Below are positions 47,784-57,899 of a stretch of DNA of 64,000 bases, piece after piece (position 1 is the stretch's first letter; every line of letters starts with the position of its first letter). This DNA is from Streptomyces sp. NBC_01571 (GTDB lineage Bacteria > Actinomycetota > Actinomycetes > Streptomycetales > Streptomycetaceae), in the NCBI RefSeq assembly GCF_026339875.1, contig NZ_JAPEPZ010000001.1:4712001-4776000 (forward strand), read 5' to 3'. Both the position numbers and the translations under genes were made by a program. The notes under the pieces were generated by a model. The model was not told where the DNA came from. It searched no databases and was given only the letters and a program-made list of their open reading frames with translations.

Positions 47784-48899
47784 TCAGGCCCGCGGATAGC
47801 GGGCGAGCCACCCGGGGGACGACGCTCCGGGGCTGTGCAACGCGGGCCCCTGCGTCATCTCCATCGCGAAGTCGTCCGCGAGGACGAGCATCGTGGGACG
47901 GCCCTCCAGCTCGGCCAGCCAGGCCGGCGGGAGGGCCGTCTCGCCGTGCAGGGCCCCCAGCAGCCCCCCGGTCAGGGCCCCGGCCACCGCGGAGCGCCCG
48001 CCGTGGTTCACGGCCAGACACAGCCCGTGCCGGATGTCCTCCCCCACCAGCGCGCAGTACACGGCGACCGCGAGCAGCCGCTCCGCCGTGCCCTCCCCCG
48101 CCAGATCCTCCACCCGGGCCGGCGACGGCATCCCCTGCCGTACGGCCCCCAGCGCGTGCTGCAGGGCGTCGCTGACGGGCTGCTGCCCCGGCCGCGCGGC
48201 CAGGATCGCGAGCGCCCGCTGCACGGCGCTGTCGAGGCTCTCGCCGCGTGCCAGCGCGTGGACGATGACGGCGTACGCGCCCGCCGCGAGATACGCCGTG
48301 GGGTGCCCGTGCGTCTGCGCGGCGCACTCGACGGCGAGCTGCACCACCAGCTGCGGCTCCCAGCCGACGAGCAGTCCGAAGGGCGCGGAGCGCGCGGCGG
48401 CCTCGGGGCCCAGCTCGCCGGGGTTCTTGGGCGCGTCCGGCGTGCCCATGGTCTCGTCGCCCAAGCCGGTCAGGCAGGCCCTGGCGGGGTCGCGCCGGGC
48501 GTACAGCCACTCCTCGCGGGCCAGCCAGCCGTCGTCCTCGCGGCGCTCGTCCGGACCCCAGTCGCTCTGGGTCGCCGCCCAGCGGCGGTACGCGCGGTGC
48601 AGGTCGGTCGGCGGATGCCAGGCGCCGGTGTCGCGGCGCACCTGGGCGCGGACGAGGCCGTCGAGGGTGAAGAGCGTGAGCTGGGTGAGGTGGGTGACGG
48701 TGCCGCGGCGGTCGTGCCCGACGGCGAGGTCGTTCAGCCCCTCCGCGCCGTACTCCTGACGGATCTCCTCCAGGGTGAGCCCGTCGAGCGGAGTGCCCAG
48801 GGCGTCGCCGACAGCCGTGCCCAGCAGGGTTCCACGGACCCGGCTGCGGAAGTCCTGCTGTTCGGCACGGCCCCAGACGGCACCGGCTGTCGCACCCAC
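47784..48899 (-). CDS. ADP-ribosylglycohydrolase-fold protein lacking metal-site residues
   Basis: A 371-aa protein with the overall pattern of ARH family members: LLGTAVGDALGTPLDG, THGHPTAYLAAGAYAVIV, AVYCALVGEDI and LLGALHGETALPPAWL. Key magnesium ligands are gone: the TDDTQ motif reads THLTQ, and the GDSDS motif reads GGRSA. The SKGCGGVMR region is replaced by ELGPEAAARS. So it is probably a pseudo-enzyme, either binding ADP-ribosylated targets or serving as a scaffold. GTG at 48899 was chosen for GGGGAGG five nt upstream. It is downstream of the STAND-TPR gene on the same strand. Confidence 0.8.
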   Translation of the reverse strand: MGATAGAVWGRAEQQDFRSRVRGTLLGTAVGDALGTPLDGLTLEEIRQEYGAEGLNDLAVGHDRRGTVTHLTQLTLFTLDGLVRAQVRRDTGAWHPPTDLHRAYRRWAATQSDWGPDERREDDGWLAREEWLYARRDPARACLTGLGDETMGTPDAPKNPGELGPEAAARSAPFGLLVGWEPQLVVQLAVECAAQTHGHPTAYLAAGAYAVIVHALARGESLDSAVQRALAILAARPGQQPVSDALQHALGAVRQGMPSPARVEDLAGEGTAERLLAVAVYCALVGEDIRHGLCLAVNHGGRSAVAGALTGGLLGALHGETALPPAWLAELEGRPTMLVLADDFAMEMTQGPALHSPGASSPGWLARYPRA

Positions 48900-49065
48900 C
48901 GAGACCTCCCCAGGCACCGTCCGCACGTCCGACAGTTCAGCACTGTAATCGACAGGGAACGGTCCGTTCAGAGCACGGAACGGTATGCGAAGTGTGACCC
49001 GACTGAACCAAGTGATCGCTTATGGACGCCGTTCGGTCGGCTTCTCCCGGATCACGCGAGGCGGG

Positions 49066-51768
49066 TCATCCGGGACGCGGGGCGGACCGGGCAGCCCGCG
49101 CCGCGGCGACGCGTTCGACGAGCGGCGCGAGCCGGTCCCGGTCGGCGCCGGGCGCGTGCAGCAAGGCGTCGAGCGCGTCGGACAGGTCGTCGAGGGCCCC
49201 TCCGCCCGGCCCGTCCCCGGAGCGGGGTCCCAGGGCGTGGTCCAGGTCGAGGCGGGCCTCCTCGTGGCGCCGCAGGGCGGTCAGGGCGCGGGCGCGGCAC
49301 AGCAGCACGGCTGTCTCGTCGGGCCGCAGGGCCTTCGCCCGGTCGGCGTCGGACAGGGCCCCGGCGGCATCGCCCAGCCCGAGGCGGAGTTCCGCCCGGT
49401 GACGCAGCGCCCAGGGGTACTCCGGCACCAGGGCGATGGCCCGGTCCAGGTCCGCGAGGGCCTCGGCCGACCGGCCGAGGTCCCGGTGGCAGACCCCCCG
49501 GCTCGCGTACGCCGAAGCGTACGCGCCGTCGATGCCGATGGCCCGGTCGTAGTCGGCCAGCGCCTCCTCGTACCGGCCCGCCGAGCGGAGCGCGTCACCG
49601 CGCTCGCACAGTCCCCAGCCCCAGTCGGGCAGCAGGCGCAGGCCCAGGTCGAGGTCGGCCAGCTGCCGGGCCGGCTCTCCCAGGCCCCGCCAAACCCGGG
49701 CCCGGCGGCCCAGCGCCCAGGGGTAGTCGGGCTTGATTTCCAGCGCGCGGTTCAGATCCGCGAGGGCCTCGGCGAGCTGTCCGAGCCGCTGCCGGGTCGC
49801 TCCCCTGGACGCCCAGGCGAAGTGGTACGAGGGGTCGAGTGCGATCGCCCGGTCCAGATCGCCGATCGCCTCGGCGTCGTGCCCGAGGATGCGGCGGTAC
49901 TCACCGCGCACGGAGATCGTCTCGGCGTCGTCCGGGGCGAGCGCGGCGGCCCGGTCCAGGTCGGTGATGCCGTTCTCGTAGTCGCCCAGACCGTTGCGGC
50001 CGAGGGCCCTGCCGCGGTAGGCCCGCGCCAGTCCGGGATCGAGGGCGATGGCCCGGTCGTACTCCGCCAGCGCCTCCTCGTACGCGCCGCCGTGCCGCAG
50101 CGCGCTGCCGCGGACCACCCGGGCGAGGGCCTGCCGCCGTTCGTCCAGTCCGCCGCGGTCCAGCAGCACCCCGAGCGCGGAGGCCACCCCGCCGTCGGCG
50201 AACGCCTCCGACAGGGCCCGCCCCCACGTCCGCACGGGCTCCGCGTCCGCGTCCTCGCCCGCCTCCGCCAGGACGCGTGCCCAGCGCCGGGCGGCGACGT
50301 CACCGCCGTCGCAGGCGTCCACGAAGTCCCGCAGCGCGGCGGGCAGCGCCGTGCGGGCGTTCGCGCACAGCAGGTGGTAGGTCTCCGCGAGCCGCAGCTC
50401 GCGCCAGCCCTCGTCCGCCCACAACTCCCCGGTGTCCCGGCCGTCCTCGGCCTCGGTCTCGGCCCGCCACCGCCCGAACGTCTCCGCGAGCCGGGTGTGC
50501 CGCTGCGCCCACCCTCGTGGCGAGCGCAGCCGCTGCAGGCGCAGCATCGGGGCCCGTACGACGTCGTGGTACTGGACGCGGTCCCCGCGGTCGCTGACGA
50601 AGGGGAGGCCGCGCAGCCAGCCGAACAGCGCGTCGGCCTCGTCCTGCGGGCAGTGCGCGGCGGCCCTGAAGACGTCGGCGTCCAGCCTCCTCGGCAGGGC
50701 GCAGGCGAGGGCCGCGGCCCGCCGGACGGGGTCCTGTTCCCACTTCAGGAAGCGCTCCACGGCCGTGGCGCTGGGGTCGCCCACGTCGTCCGGCCCGGTG
50801 GGCCGTCCGGCGGCGAGGGTGGACACCAGTACCGGCAGTCCGCCGGTGAGGCGCAGCACCTCCTCGACGACCGGTTCGGCCACCACTCCCTTGCCGGCGA
50901 GCAGGGCCCGCGCCTCGGCCTCCGTGAAGGGCGCCAGCGGTACGTCGGCCACGAAGTCGGCGAAGCCGCCCCAGCGGGCGGTGTCGAAGGGGCGCTGTCC
51001 GGCGGTGACGACCACGACGTTCGCCGGCAGGGCGCCGTGGCGGTCGGTCGTCATCAGCTCGTGCAGCCAGCCGTCGAGGAAGGGCGCGGTCCGCTCGTAG
51101 GTGTCGAAGAGCAGGACGAGCCAGGGGGCCTCGGCGGCGACGGACGTCAGCTCGTCCAGCAGGACCGGGGTGAGGACCCGCTCCGGTGACTGGACCAGCC
51201 GCACGTCCTCCTGGTTGCGCAGCCGGGCGCCGATCCCGGCCCGCAACCAGTCGGCTCCGTGGGCGAGTTGGTTCGGGTCGAGGGCTCCCGCGAAGGCGCC
51301 GACACCGGGCAGCAGGCCGAGCCCGACCAGGCTCGCGCGGGCGGCGGCCAGACTCGCGGGCGACGGCGGGGACGCCGGGGGTTCCGGCGTCTCCAGCGCT
51401 GCCGCCTCGGCTTCGTGCCGGCGCTCCCGGTGGGTGGCCAGCAGCCGGTCGAGGTCCTTGAACCGGTGGCCCTGCCGGGCGAATCGCTCGCTGACCGCCG
51501 CCATCGCCTCGGGCACGCTGCCCACACCCTCGTCGACGTACGCGGTCAGCGCCCCGCGTTCCCGGGCGAGCTGTTCCAACTCCCGGACCAGGAAGGTCTT
51601 TCCGACTCCCGCGTTCCCGTGCACATGGAACAGGAACCGGTGCCGCTCGTCCTCCGGCGACAGCTCGAAGTTCTCCCGGAAGGCGGCCCGTTCGGCGCCG
51701 CGCCCGACGAACCCCTGCCGTCTGCGCTGCCGGATCAGCTCCTGCATCGACGGCCGCCCCCGCACCAT
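49066..51768 (-). CDS. STAND ATPase with C-terminal TPR repeats
   Basis: A 900-aa protein. A P-loop GNAGVGKT (residues 51-58) and Walker B region PWLVLLFDTYE (about 230) define a STAND-type NTPase module; a winged-helix-like middle follows. From about residue 555 there are ten or so TPR-like repeats (YEEALAEYDRAIALDPGLAR, then ALADLDRAIALVPEYPWALR). ATG at 51768 has GGAGGG upstream. STAND-TPR proteins are switch-like sensors; some act in signalling and others in phage defence. No effector domain was seen. It is adjacent to the ARH-like gene on the same strand. Confidence 0.8.
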   Translation of the reverse strand: MVRGRPSMQELIRQRRRQGFVGRGAERAAFRENFELSPEDERHRFLFHVHGNAGVGKTFLVRELEQLARERGALTAYVDEGVGSVPEAMAAVSERFARQGHRFKDLDRLLATHRERRHEAEAAALETPEPPASPPSPASLAAARASLVGLGLLPGVGAFAGALDPNQLAHGADWLRAGIGARLRNQEDVRLVQSPERVLTPVLLDELTSVAAEAPWLVLLFDTYERTAPFLDGWLHELMTTDRHGALPANVVVVTAGQRPFDTARWGGFADFVADVPLAPFTEAEARALLAGKGVVAEPVVEEVLRLTGGLPVLVSTLAAGRPTGPDDVGDPSATAVERFLKWEQDPVRRAAALACALPRRLDADVFRAAAHCPQDEADALFGWLRGLPFVSDRGDRVQYHDVVRAPMLRLQRLRSPRGWAQRHTRLAETFGRWRAETEAEDGRDTGELWADEGWRELRLAETYHLLCANARTALPAALRDFVDACDGGDVAARRWARVLAEAGEDADAEPVRTWGRALSEAFADGGVASALGVLLDRGGLDERRQALARVVRGSALRHGGAYEEALAEYDRAIALDPGLARAYRGRALGRNGLGDYENGITDLDRAAALAPDDAETISVRGEYRRILGHDAEAIGDLDRAIALDPSYHFAWASRGATRQRLGQLAEALADLNRALEIKPDYPWALGRRARVWRGLGEPARQLADLDLGLRLLPDWGWGLCERGDALRSAGRYEEALADYDRAIGIDGAYASAYASRGVCHRDLGRSAEALADLDRAIALVPEYPWALRHRAELRLGLGDAAGALSDADRAKALRPDETAVLLCRARALTALRRHEEARLDLDHALGPRSGDGPGGGALDDLSDALDALLHAPGADRDRLAPLVERVAAARAARSAPRPG

Positions 51769-51864
51769 CCGCCCGTTCCCTCCGTCACCGCCCGCTCGGA
51801 CCGGGCTCCAGTCTGGCGCATGGCATCGGGATCGGCGTGGGTCCGGTCCCGGCGGGCGACGCCG

Positions 51865-52437
51865 TCACTCGACCACCGAGACGGCCGTCCCCTTGCTGCC
51901 GAACTTCCAGACCGCGTCCCCGTCGGCGCTGTGCATCCGGATCGCCCCGGTCCGCGTCCCGGCGGACGGCTTGGGCGAGGAGCCGTCCTGGGCGTTGGAG
52001 AACGCGATCGAGACGCCGGAGCTGACGGTGAAGAAGACGATGTTCTCGACCTTCGTTCCATCGGTTCCCGTCTTCGAGGCGACGGTGGACGACACCGCGT
52101 ACCGGCCCGGCGCGGGGCTCACCGTGCCCGGCCACACCGCGAAGGTGCGGCGGGCGGCGCCGGTCGCGTCGACGAGCCACACCCGGCGCTGGGCGAGGGA
52201 GTAGACGATGCGGCGGCCCGTACCCGAGCCGTCGGGGACCGCGGCCGGTGCGCTCTTCCTGGGCGAGGCGGAGGGGTGCGGGCTCGCCGACGCCGAGGGC
52301 TTCGCCTTCGGGGCGGAGGCGAGCGGGTGTGCCCCCTGGTCGGCCTGTGCGGCCAGGGCCGTGACGCCGACGAGCGCCGCCGCGGTCAGACCGGTGACCC
52401 AGACCCAGGAGGGAAGCCGTCGGGCAGGCACGGACAC
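51865..52437 (-). CDS. L,D-transpeptidase-like exported protein without catalytic Cys
   Basis: A 190-aa protein with an N-terminal membrane segment (VWVTGLTAAALVGVTALAA), a Ser/Pro/Ala linker and a beta-rich domain (RIVYSLAQRRVWLVDATGAA, then GAIRMHSADGDAVWKFGSKG). The latter looks like the YkuD fold of L,D-transpeptidases, but the SHGCVR motif is not present: the equivalent stretch has no Cys. Probably a non-catalytic cell-wall associated relative. GTG at 52437 with GGAG just upstream. It follows fbiC on the same strand with a terminator between. Confidence 0.65.
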   Translation of the reverse strand: MSVPARRLPSWVWVTGLTAAALVGVTALAAQADQGAHPLASAPKAKPSASASPHPSASPRKSAPAAVPDGSGTGRRIVYSLAQRRVWLVDATGAARRTFAVWPGTVSPAPGRYAVSSTVASKTGTDGTKVENIVFFTVSSGVSIAFSNAQDGSSPKPSAGTRTGAIRMHSADGDAVWKFGSKGTAVSVVE

Positions 52438-52476
52438 GCAACTCCTCAGCTCATGAAGCTTCCGGCTGACGAAGCT

Positions 52477-52500
52477 TCCGACCCTCGGCCGAGGGTCGGA
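52477..52500. terminator. Perfect 24-bp palindrome downstream of fbiC
   Basis: A perfect palindrome centred on CTCGGCCGAG with CCGACC/GGTCGG outer arms, between fbiC (stop 52643) and the 51865 gene (start 52437). It can act as a terminator on either strand. The flanking 52520-52620 contains short CCCCGGAGGCCC-like repeats. Confidence 0.55.
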
Positions 52501-52642
52501 TCATCGTACTGCGAGACGCCGAGCGCCAACGCCGACCCCGGAGGCCCCGACTCCGGAGGCCCGACCCCGGACGCCCCGCCGCCCGAAGGCCCGACCCCGA
52601 TACGCCGGTCCCGGAAGCCGCTCACCGCCACCGCCGGGTCCC

Positions 52643-55228
52643 TCACTCCAGCACGGGAAGCAGTTCCGGCAGGTGGCCGTCCGACGCCGCCGCCGCCCGC
52701 TGCCGCTCCTCGGGCACCTCGCCGTACAGGGTCGTCCGCGGCTTCGCCGGGCGCCCCGCCGCCTCCGCGACCGCGACGAGGTCCTTGACGGACTTGTAGG
52801 AGCCGTACGAGGAGCCCGCCATCCGGGAGATGGTCTCCTCCATCAGCGTGCCGCCGAGGTCGTTGGCGCCGGAGCGGAGCATCTCCGCCGCGCCCTCGGT
52901 GCCCAGCTTCACCCAGCTGGTCTGGATGTTGGGGATGTGCGGGTGGAGCAGGAGGCGGGCCATGGCGGTCACCGCGCGGTTGTCGCGGATCGTCGGGCCC
53001 GGCCGGGAGATGCCCGCCAGGTACACCGGCGCGTTGGTGTGGATGAAGGGGAGCGTCACGAACTCCGTGAAGCCGCCGGTCCGCTGCTGGATGCGGGACA
53101 GGGTGCGGAAGTGGCCGAGCCAGTGCCGGGGCTGGTCGACATGGCCGTACATCATCGTCGAGGACGAGCGGATGCCCAGCTCGTGCGCGGTCGTGACGAC
53201 CTCGATCCAGGTCGCCGCGGGCAGCTTGCCCTTGGTCAGGATCCAGCGGACCTCGTCGTCCAGGATCTCCGCGGCGGTGCCGGGGATGGTGTCGAGGCCG
53301 GCCTCCTTGGCCGCGGTCAGCCATTCGCGCACCGACATCCCGGTGCGGGTCGCGCCGTTCACCACCTCCATGGGCGAGAAGGCGTGCACATGCATGCCGG
53401 GGACCCGCTCCTTGACCGCCTTCGCGATGTCGAAGTACGCGGTGCCGGGCAGGTCGGGATGGATGCCGCCCTGCATGCAGACCTCGACCGCCCCGACGTC
53501 CCAGGCCTGGGCGGCCCGGTCGGCCACCTGGTCCAGGGACAGGGTGTAGGCGTCGGCGTCCGTACGGCGCTGGGCGAAGGCGCAGAAGCGGCAGCCGGTG
53601 TAGCAGACGTTGGTGAAGTTGATGTTCCTGGTGACGATGTACGTGACGTCGTCGCCGACGACGGACCTGCGGACGTCGTCCGCGATGCGGCACAGGGCGT
53701 CCAGCGCGGGCCCGTCCGCGTGCAGCAGCGCGAGCGCCTCGTCGTCCGTCAGCCTCGTCGGGTCGTCGGCGGCCGTCGCCAGCGCGGACCGGACGTCGGT
53801 GTCGATGCGGGACGGCACCATGCCGGGGGCCGCCGCCTCCCGCAGCGCCTCCCAGTCGCCGTAGACGAGGTCGAAGTCCTCGCGGCGGTCGCCGGTGCGG
53901 CCCTCGGTGTCGATCGACGCGTGCAGGTCCGTACGCCCCGACGCCGTGAACGCCTCCTCGGGTTCCTGCCAGGGGTGCCCCTCGACGACGGCGCCGGGCA
54001 GCGCCAGACCCGTCTCCGGGTCGGCCAGTGCCCGTACGTGCGGCAGCAGCCGCGGGTCCAGCCAGGGTTCGCCGCGCTGGACGAACTCCGGGTAGACACA
54101 GAGCCGTTCGCGCAGTTCGAAGCCGGCCGCGCGGGACTGCTCGGCCAGCTGCTCGATCCGCGGCCACGGCCGCTCGGGGTTGACGTGGTCGATGGTCAGC
54201 GGGGACACCCCGCCCCAGTCGTCGATCCCCGCGCCGATCAGCCGACCGTACTCGGAGTCCACCAGGTTGGGCGGTGCCTGGAGGCAGGCGGCCGGTCCCA
54301 TGATGTGCCGGGCCACGGCCACCGTGGCGACCAGCTCGTCCAGTTCCGCGTCCGGCATCCCGCGCATCGCGGTGTCCGGCTTGGCGCGGAAGTTCTGGAT
54401 GATCAGTTCCTGGATGCCGTGGTAGGCGCGGGAGACACGGCGGAGCGCGAAGAGGGACTCGGCGCGCTCCTCGTACGTCTCGCCGATGCCGATCAGCAGC
54501 CCGCTGGTGAAGGGGACCGAGGAACGGCCGGCGTCCTCCAGGACCCGCAGCCGTACGGCGGGTTCCTTGTCCGGGGAGCCGTGGTGCGGCCCGCCGGGCT
54601 CGCTCCACAGCCGGGTGGCCGTCGTCTCCAGCATCATGCCCATACTGGGCGCGACGGGCTTGAGCCGCTGGAAGTCGGTCCAGGACATGACGCCCGGGTT
54701 GAGGTGCGGGAGCAGTCCCGTCTCCTCCAGGATGCGGATGGAGATGGCCCGCACATAGGCGATCGTGTCGTCGTACCCGTGCGCGTCCAGCCACTCCCGC
54801 GCCTCGGGCCAGCGGTCCTCGGGCTTGTCGCCGAGGGTGATGAGGGCTTCCTTGCAGCCGAGTTCGGCACCGCGCCGGGCGATGTCCAGGACCTCGTCCG
54901 GGGACATGAACATCCCGTGCCCGGCCCGGCGCAGCTTGCCCGGGACGGTCACGAAGGTGCAGTAGTGGCACTTGTCCCGGCACAGCCGGGTGAGCGGGAT
55001 GAACACGCTCTTGGAGTACGTGATGACGCCGGGGCGGCCCGCGGCGTCGAGGCCCGCGTCACGCACCCGCGCGGCGGACGCGGCGAGGTCGTCGAGATCG
55101 TCGCCGCGCGCCTGGAGCAGCACGGCCGCCTCGGTGACGTCGAGCGCGACGCCGTCCCGCGCGCGCCTGAGCGCCCGCCGCATGGAGTTCGCCGTCGGCC
55201 CGGTCCCGGGAGTCGCGGAAGTCGTCAT
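52643..55228 (-). CDS. fbiC: FO synthase (bifunctional CofG-CofH), coenzyme F420 biosynthesis
   Basis: An 861-aa bifunctional radical SAM enzyme. The N-terminal CofG half has C83-x3-C87-x2-C90 (CRDKCHYC) and the C-terminal CofH half CYTGCRFC at about residue 541. These bind two 4Fe-4S clusters. It joins 5-amino-6-ribitylamino-uracil to tyrosine to make the FO chromophore of F420. Length and order are as in other actinobacterial FbiC. The gene is complete. The neighbouring LLM oxidoreductase at the right edge belongs to a family that often uses F420 or FMN. Confidence 0.97.
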   Translation of the reverse strand: MTTSATPGTGPTANSMRRALRRARDGVALDVTEAAVLLQARGDDLDDLAASAARVRDAGLDAAGRPGVITYSKSVFIPLTRLCRDKCHYCTFVTVPGKLRRAGHGMFMSPDEVLDIARRGAELGCKEALITLGDKPEDRWPEAREWLDAHGYDDTIAYVRAISIRILEETGLLPHLNPGVMSWTDFQRLKPVAPSMGMMLETTATRLWSEPGGPHHGSPDKEPAVRLRVLEDAGRSSVPFTSGLLIGIGETYEERAESLFALRRVSRAYHGIQELIIQNFRAKPDTAMRGMPDAELDELVATVAVARHIMGPAACLQAPPNLVDSEYGRLIGAGIDDWGGVSPLTIDHVNPERPWPRIEQLAEQSRAAGFELRERLCVYPEFVQRGEPWLDPRLLPHVRALADPETGLALPGAVVEGHPWQEPEEAFTASGRTDLHASIDTEGRTGDRREDFDLVYGDWEALREAAAPGMVPSRIDTDVRSALATAADDPTRLTDDEALALLHADGPALDALCRIADDVRRSVVGDDVTYIVTRNINFTNVCYTGCRFCAFAQRRTDADAYTLSLDQVADRAAQAWDVGAVEVCMQGGIHPDLPGTAYFDIAKAVKERVPGMHVHAFSPMEVVNGATRTGMSVREWLTAAKEAGLDTIPGTAAEILDDEVRWILTKGKLPAATWIEVVTTAHELGIRSSSTMMYGHVDQPRHWLGHFRTLSRIQQRTGGFTEFVTLPFIHTNAPVYLAGISRPGPTIRDNRAVTAMARLLLHPHIPNIQTSWVKLGTEGAAEMLRSGANDLGGTLMEETISRMAGSSYGSYKSVKDLVAVAEAAGRPAKPRTTLYGEVPEERQRAAAASDGHLPELLPVLE

Positions 55229-55498
55229 CCTTCGAGCATACGATCGCCGTGATCAGGCATTGGAGGGCGTGGGCGGATTCCTCCGGCCGGGCGTACCGGC
55301 ACGGGGGCGGCCGGCGGCCGTGTGCGGGACCGGTTCCCCGTCGCCGGAGCGGTGCCCGCCTCGCGCGCCGCTTCGCCGAAAGCTGTCGATCCCCTTCCCT
55401 TGCACCACCGTTCACTGCTGAATACCAGGGTTGGACGGGATACGCCCGCACCACCCCTGCACCACCCATGTCAGCGACGACACCCTGGGAGCGGCAGT

Positions 55499-57016
55499 AT
55501 GTGCGAGGACGAGCACGGCGACGGCATGGCCAGGCGCGCGCTGTTCGCGACGGGAGCGGCCGCGGCGCTTACGTTGGGAAGCGTGACCTTCGCGAGTGGC
55601 GCCGGAGCGGCCGGCCGTACCGGGACCCGGACGGTGTCGGGCACCCTGCCCGTCGGTGCGCCGGACTTCGTGTACCTCCCGGTCGAGGTCCCACACGGGG
55701 TGCGGGAGATCCACGTCGCGTACACCTACGAGAAGCCGTCGGTCCCGGCGGGCACCGCGGGCAACGCGCTCGACATCGGCCTCTTCGACGATCGCGGCAC
55801 GGAGCTGGGCGGCGAGGGCTTCCGCGGCTGGTCGGGCGGGGCGCGTACGGAGTTCTTCGTCCGGGCGGACGACGCGACCCCGGGATACGTCCCCGGCCGG
55901 ATCCGCCCCGGCACCTGGCACATCGCGCTCGGCCCGTACACGGTGGCTCCGCAGGGCCTGTCGTACGAGGTCACCGTCACGCTCACGTACGGGGAGCAGG
56001 CCGCGACGCCGGCCCCGGTGTACCCCCCGTCACGCGCGAAGGGCCGCGGGCGTGCCTGGTACCGGGGCGACTGTCATCTGCACTCCTGGCACTCGGACGG
56101 CCGCCGCACCCCGGCGGAGATCGCGGCACTGGCCCGGGCGGCGGGCCTGGACTTCATCAACAGCTCGGACCACAACACGCACTCCTCGCATCCGCACTGG
56201 GCGGACCAGGCGGGCGACGACCTGCTGATCATGCTCGGTGAGGAGGTCACCACGCGCAACGGCCATGTGGTGGCGCTCGGCACGGACCCGGGCACGTTCG
56301 TCGACTGGCGCTACCGCGCGCGCGACAACCGGTTCGGCCGTTTCGCCCGCCGGATCCGCCGCGCGGGCGGCCTGGTCGTCCCGGCGCATCCGCACGCCAC
56401 CTGCATCGGCTGCGGCTGGAAGTTCGGGTTCGGGGAGGCGGACGCGGTCGAGGTGTGGAACGGCCCGTACACGCCGGACGACGAGGTGGCCCTCGCCGAG
56501 TGGGACAACACGCTGGTGGCGTCGGTCCGTTCGGAGTCGCGGTCCTGGCTCCCGGCGACGGGCAACAGCGACGCCCATCGCGACCCGGACGCGGTCGGCA
56601 CGCCCCAGACGGTCGTCCTCGCCGACGACCTGACCCGGGAGGCCGTCCAGGAGGGCATCCGGGCGGGCCGCGCGTACGTGGCGGAGTCGAAACTCGTGTC
56701 GCTCTCCTTCTCCGCCACCGGTGCGAAGGGCGAGCACGTCGGGATCGGCGAACGCCTGCGGGTCGCCCACGACACCCCGGTCACCGTCCGACTGGAGGTC
56801 TCCGGCGCCCCGCGCTGCACGGCCCGCTTCGTCACCGACCAGGGCGTCCTGTTCACCGGTGATGTCCTGCCGGTCTCCGGCTCGGGCACGGTGGAGTGGC
56901 GGACGACCGCTCAGTACGCGGCGTACGTACGGGCCGAACTGCGCCACGAGACGGCGGCGGGTCCCGTCCCGGGGGCGTTGGCGGCGTTCACCAACCCGAT
57001 CTTCCTGGGCACCTGA
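55499..57016 (+). CDS. Exported CehA/McbA-type PHP-domain metallohydrolase
   Basis: A 505-aa protein with an RR-containing start (MARRALFATGAAAALTLGS) that suggests Tat export. After an N-terminal beta-rich region (~45-180) comes a PHP metal-dependent domain: GDCHLHSWHSDG, NSSDHNTH, PAHPHATCIGCG and NSDAHRDPD supply the metal-binding His and Asp residues. The C-terminal ~130 residues are beta-rich. ATG at 55499 was chosen for GGGAG seven nt upstream; the frame runs farther without a site. PHP enzymes hydrolyse phosphoesters; the substrate is unknown. Confidence 0.8.
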   Translation: MCEDEHGDGMARRALFATGAAAALTLGSVTFASGAGAAGRTGTRTVSGTLPVGAPDFVYLPVEVPHGVREIHVAYTYEKPSVPAGTAGNALDIGLFDDRGTELGGEGFRGWSGGARTEFFVRADDATPGYVPGRIRPGTWHIALGPYTVAPQGLSYEVTVTLTYGEQAATPAPVYPPSRAKGRGRAWYRGDCHLHSWHSDGRRTPAEIAALARAAGLDFINSSDHNTHSSHPHWADQAGDDLLIMLGEEVTTRNGHVVALGTDPGTFVDWRYRARDNRFGRFARRIRRAGGLVVPAHPHATCIGCGWKFGFGEADAVEVWNGPYTPDDEVALAEWDNTLVASVRSESRSWLPATGNSDAHRDPDAVGTPQTVVLADDLTREAVQEGIRAGRAYVAESKLVSLSFSATGAKGEHVGIGERLRVAHDTPVTVRLEVSGAPRCTARFVTDQGVLFTGDVLPVSGSGTVEWRTTAQYAAYVRAELRHETAAGPVPGALAAFTNPIFLGT

Positions 57017-57122
57017 CCAGCGGGTCTCACGCCCGGCCGAGGGCCGGCAGGAACACCAGGAGGACCGTCGGCGCGCCGTCGTCGTACTCGGGTCGCCGCG
57101 GCCCGTGTCCTGGGGAGCGTCG

Positions 57123-57899
57123 CTACGGCTGTTCCGGCGCGGTGTTGGAGAGCCGGTCGAGCCACTCCCCGAGCAGCGCGGACTCGCCGGGGGTGAAGGC
57201 CGGGCTGGGGGTCTGCCGGAGGAGCGCGCCGAGGCGGCTGGCGGTGGCGGGGACCGGTGCCTCGCCGGGGCCGGCCGTCGCGGTGCCGGACGAGGCGGGG
57301 GCGGCCGTGCCGGTGGCGGGGTCCGTCATCACCTCCGGTACGAAGACCGCGGTGTGCACGGCGTCCCGTACCCGGCGCGACAGGGTCCTGTCGTCGAAGG
57401 TGGCCGGGCGGGAGACCAGCATCAGGCAGACGCCCACGTTGGCGGACATGATCATCTGTGCGGCCAGTTCGGGGGCCAGGCGCAGCTTGCCCTGCTCGGC
57501 CGCCCGCCGGAGGTCCTCGGTGAGGATGCGGTGGGACTCCAGGGCGGCGGCGGGCGGGGTGCGCATCGCCGGGGAGTTCATCAGCCGGTAGAGGTTGGGG
57601 TTGCGCAGGGCGAAGTCCGTGTGGGTGTCCCAGCCGTCGCGCAGGTCCCGCACGGGATCGGTGCCGGGGCCGCGCTCGCGCTTGGTCGCCAGGTACTGGT
57701 CGAAGCCGTGGTCGACGACCGCCGAGAGCAGGCCCTCCTTGTCCCCGAAGTGGCGGTAGAGCGCCGGGGCGCCGACCCCGGCGGCCTCGCACACCGCCCG
57801 GGTCGAGACGTCACCGTCCGGGGACTGGGCGACCAGGGCGGCCGCCACCTCGAGGATCCGCGCCTTCGTACTCACGGGGCCGACGGTAGCGGAGGTCAC
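57123..57899 (-). CDS. TetR-family transcriptional repressor
   Basis: A 258-aa TetR protein. The N-terminal helix-turn-helix is STRAVCEAAGVGAPALYRHF; the rest is an effector-binding helical domain with an extended disordered region (~175-210, TGTAAPASSGTATAGPGEAP). GTG at 57899 overlaps the SDR stop in GTGA, giving translational coupling; GTG at 57875 is an alternative. Last gene of the SDR-SDR-TetR operon, which it likely represses. The repeat region at 59687 may hold its operator. Confidence 0.85.
   Translation of the reverse strand: MTSATVGPVSTKARILEVAAALVAQSPDGDVSTRAVCEAAGVGAPALYRHFGDKEGLLSAVVDHGFDQYLATKRERGPGTDPVRDLRDGWDTHTDFALRNPNLYRLMNSPAMRTPPAAALESHRILTEDLRRAAEQGKLRLAPELAAQMIMSANVGVCLMLVSRPATFDDRTLSRRVRDAVHTAVFVPEVMTDPATGTAAPASSGTATAGPGEAPVPATASRLGALLRQTPSPAFTPGESALLGEWLDRLSNTAPEQP

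Noticed and set aside
52673..55252. 859-residue plus-strand frame opposite fbiC
   Set aside because: Antisense shadow of a complete bifunctional FO synthase; no domain or start signal.
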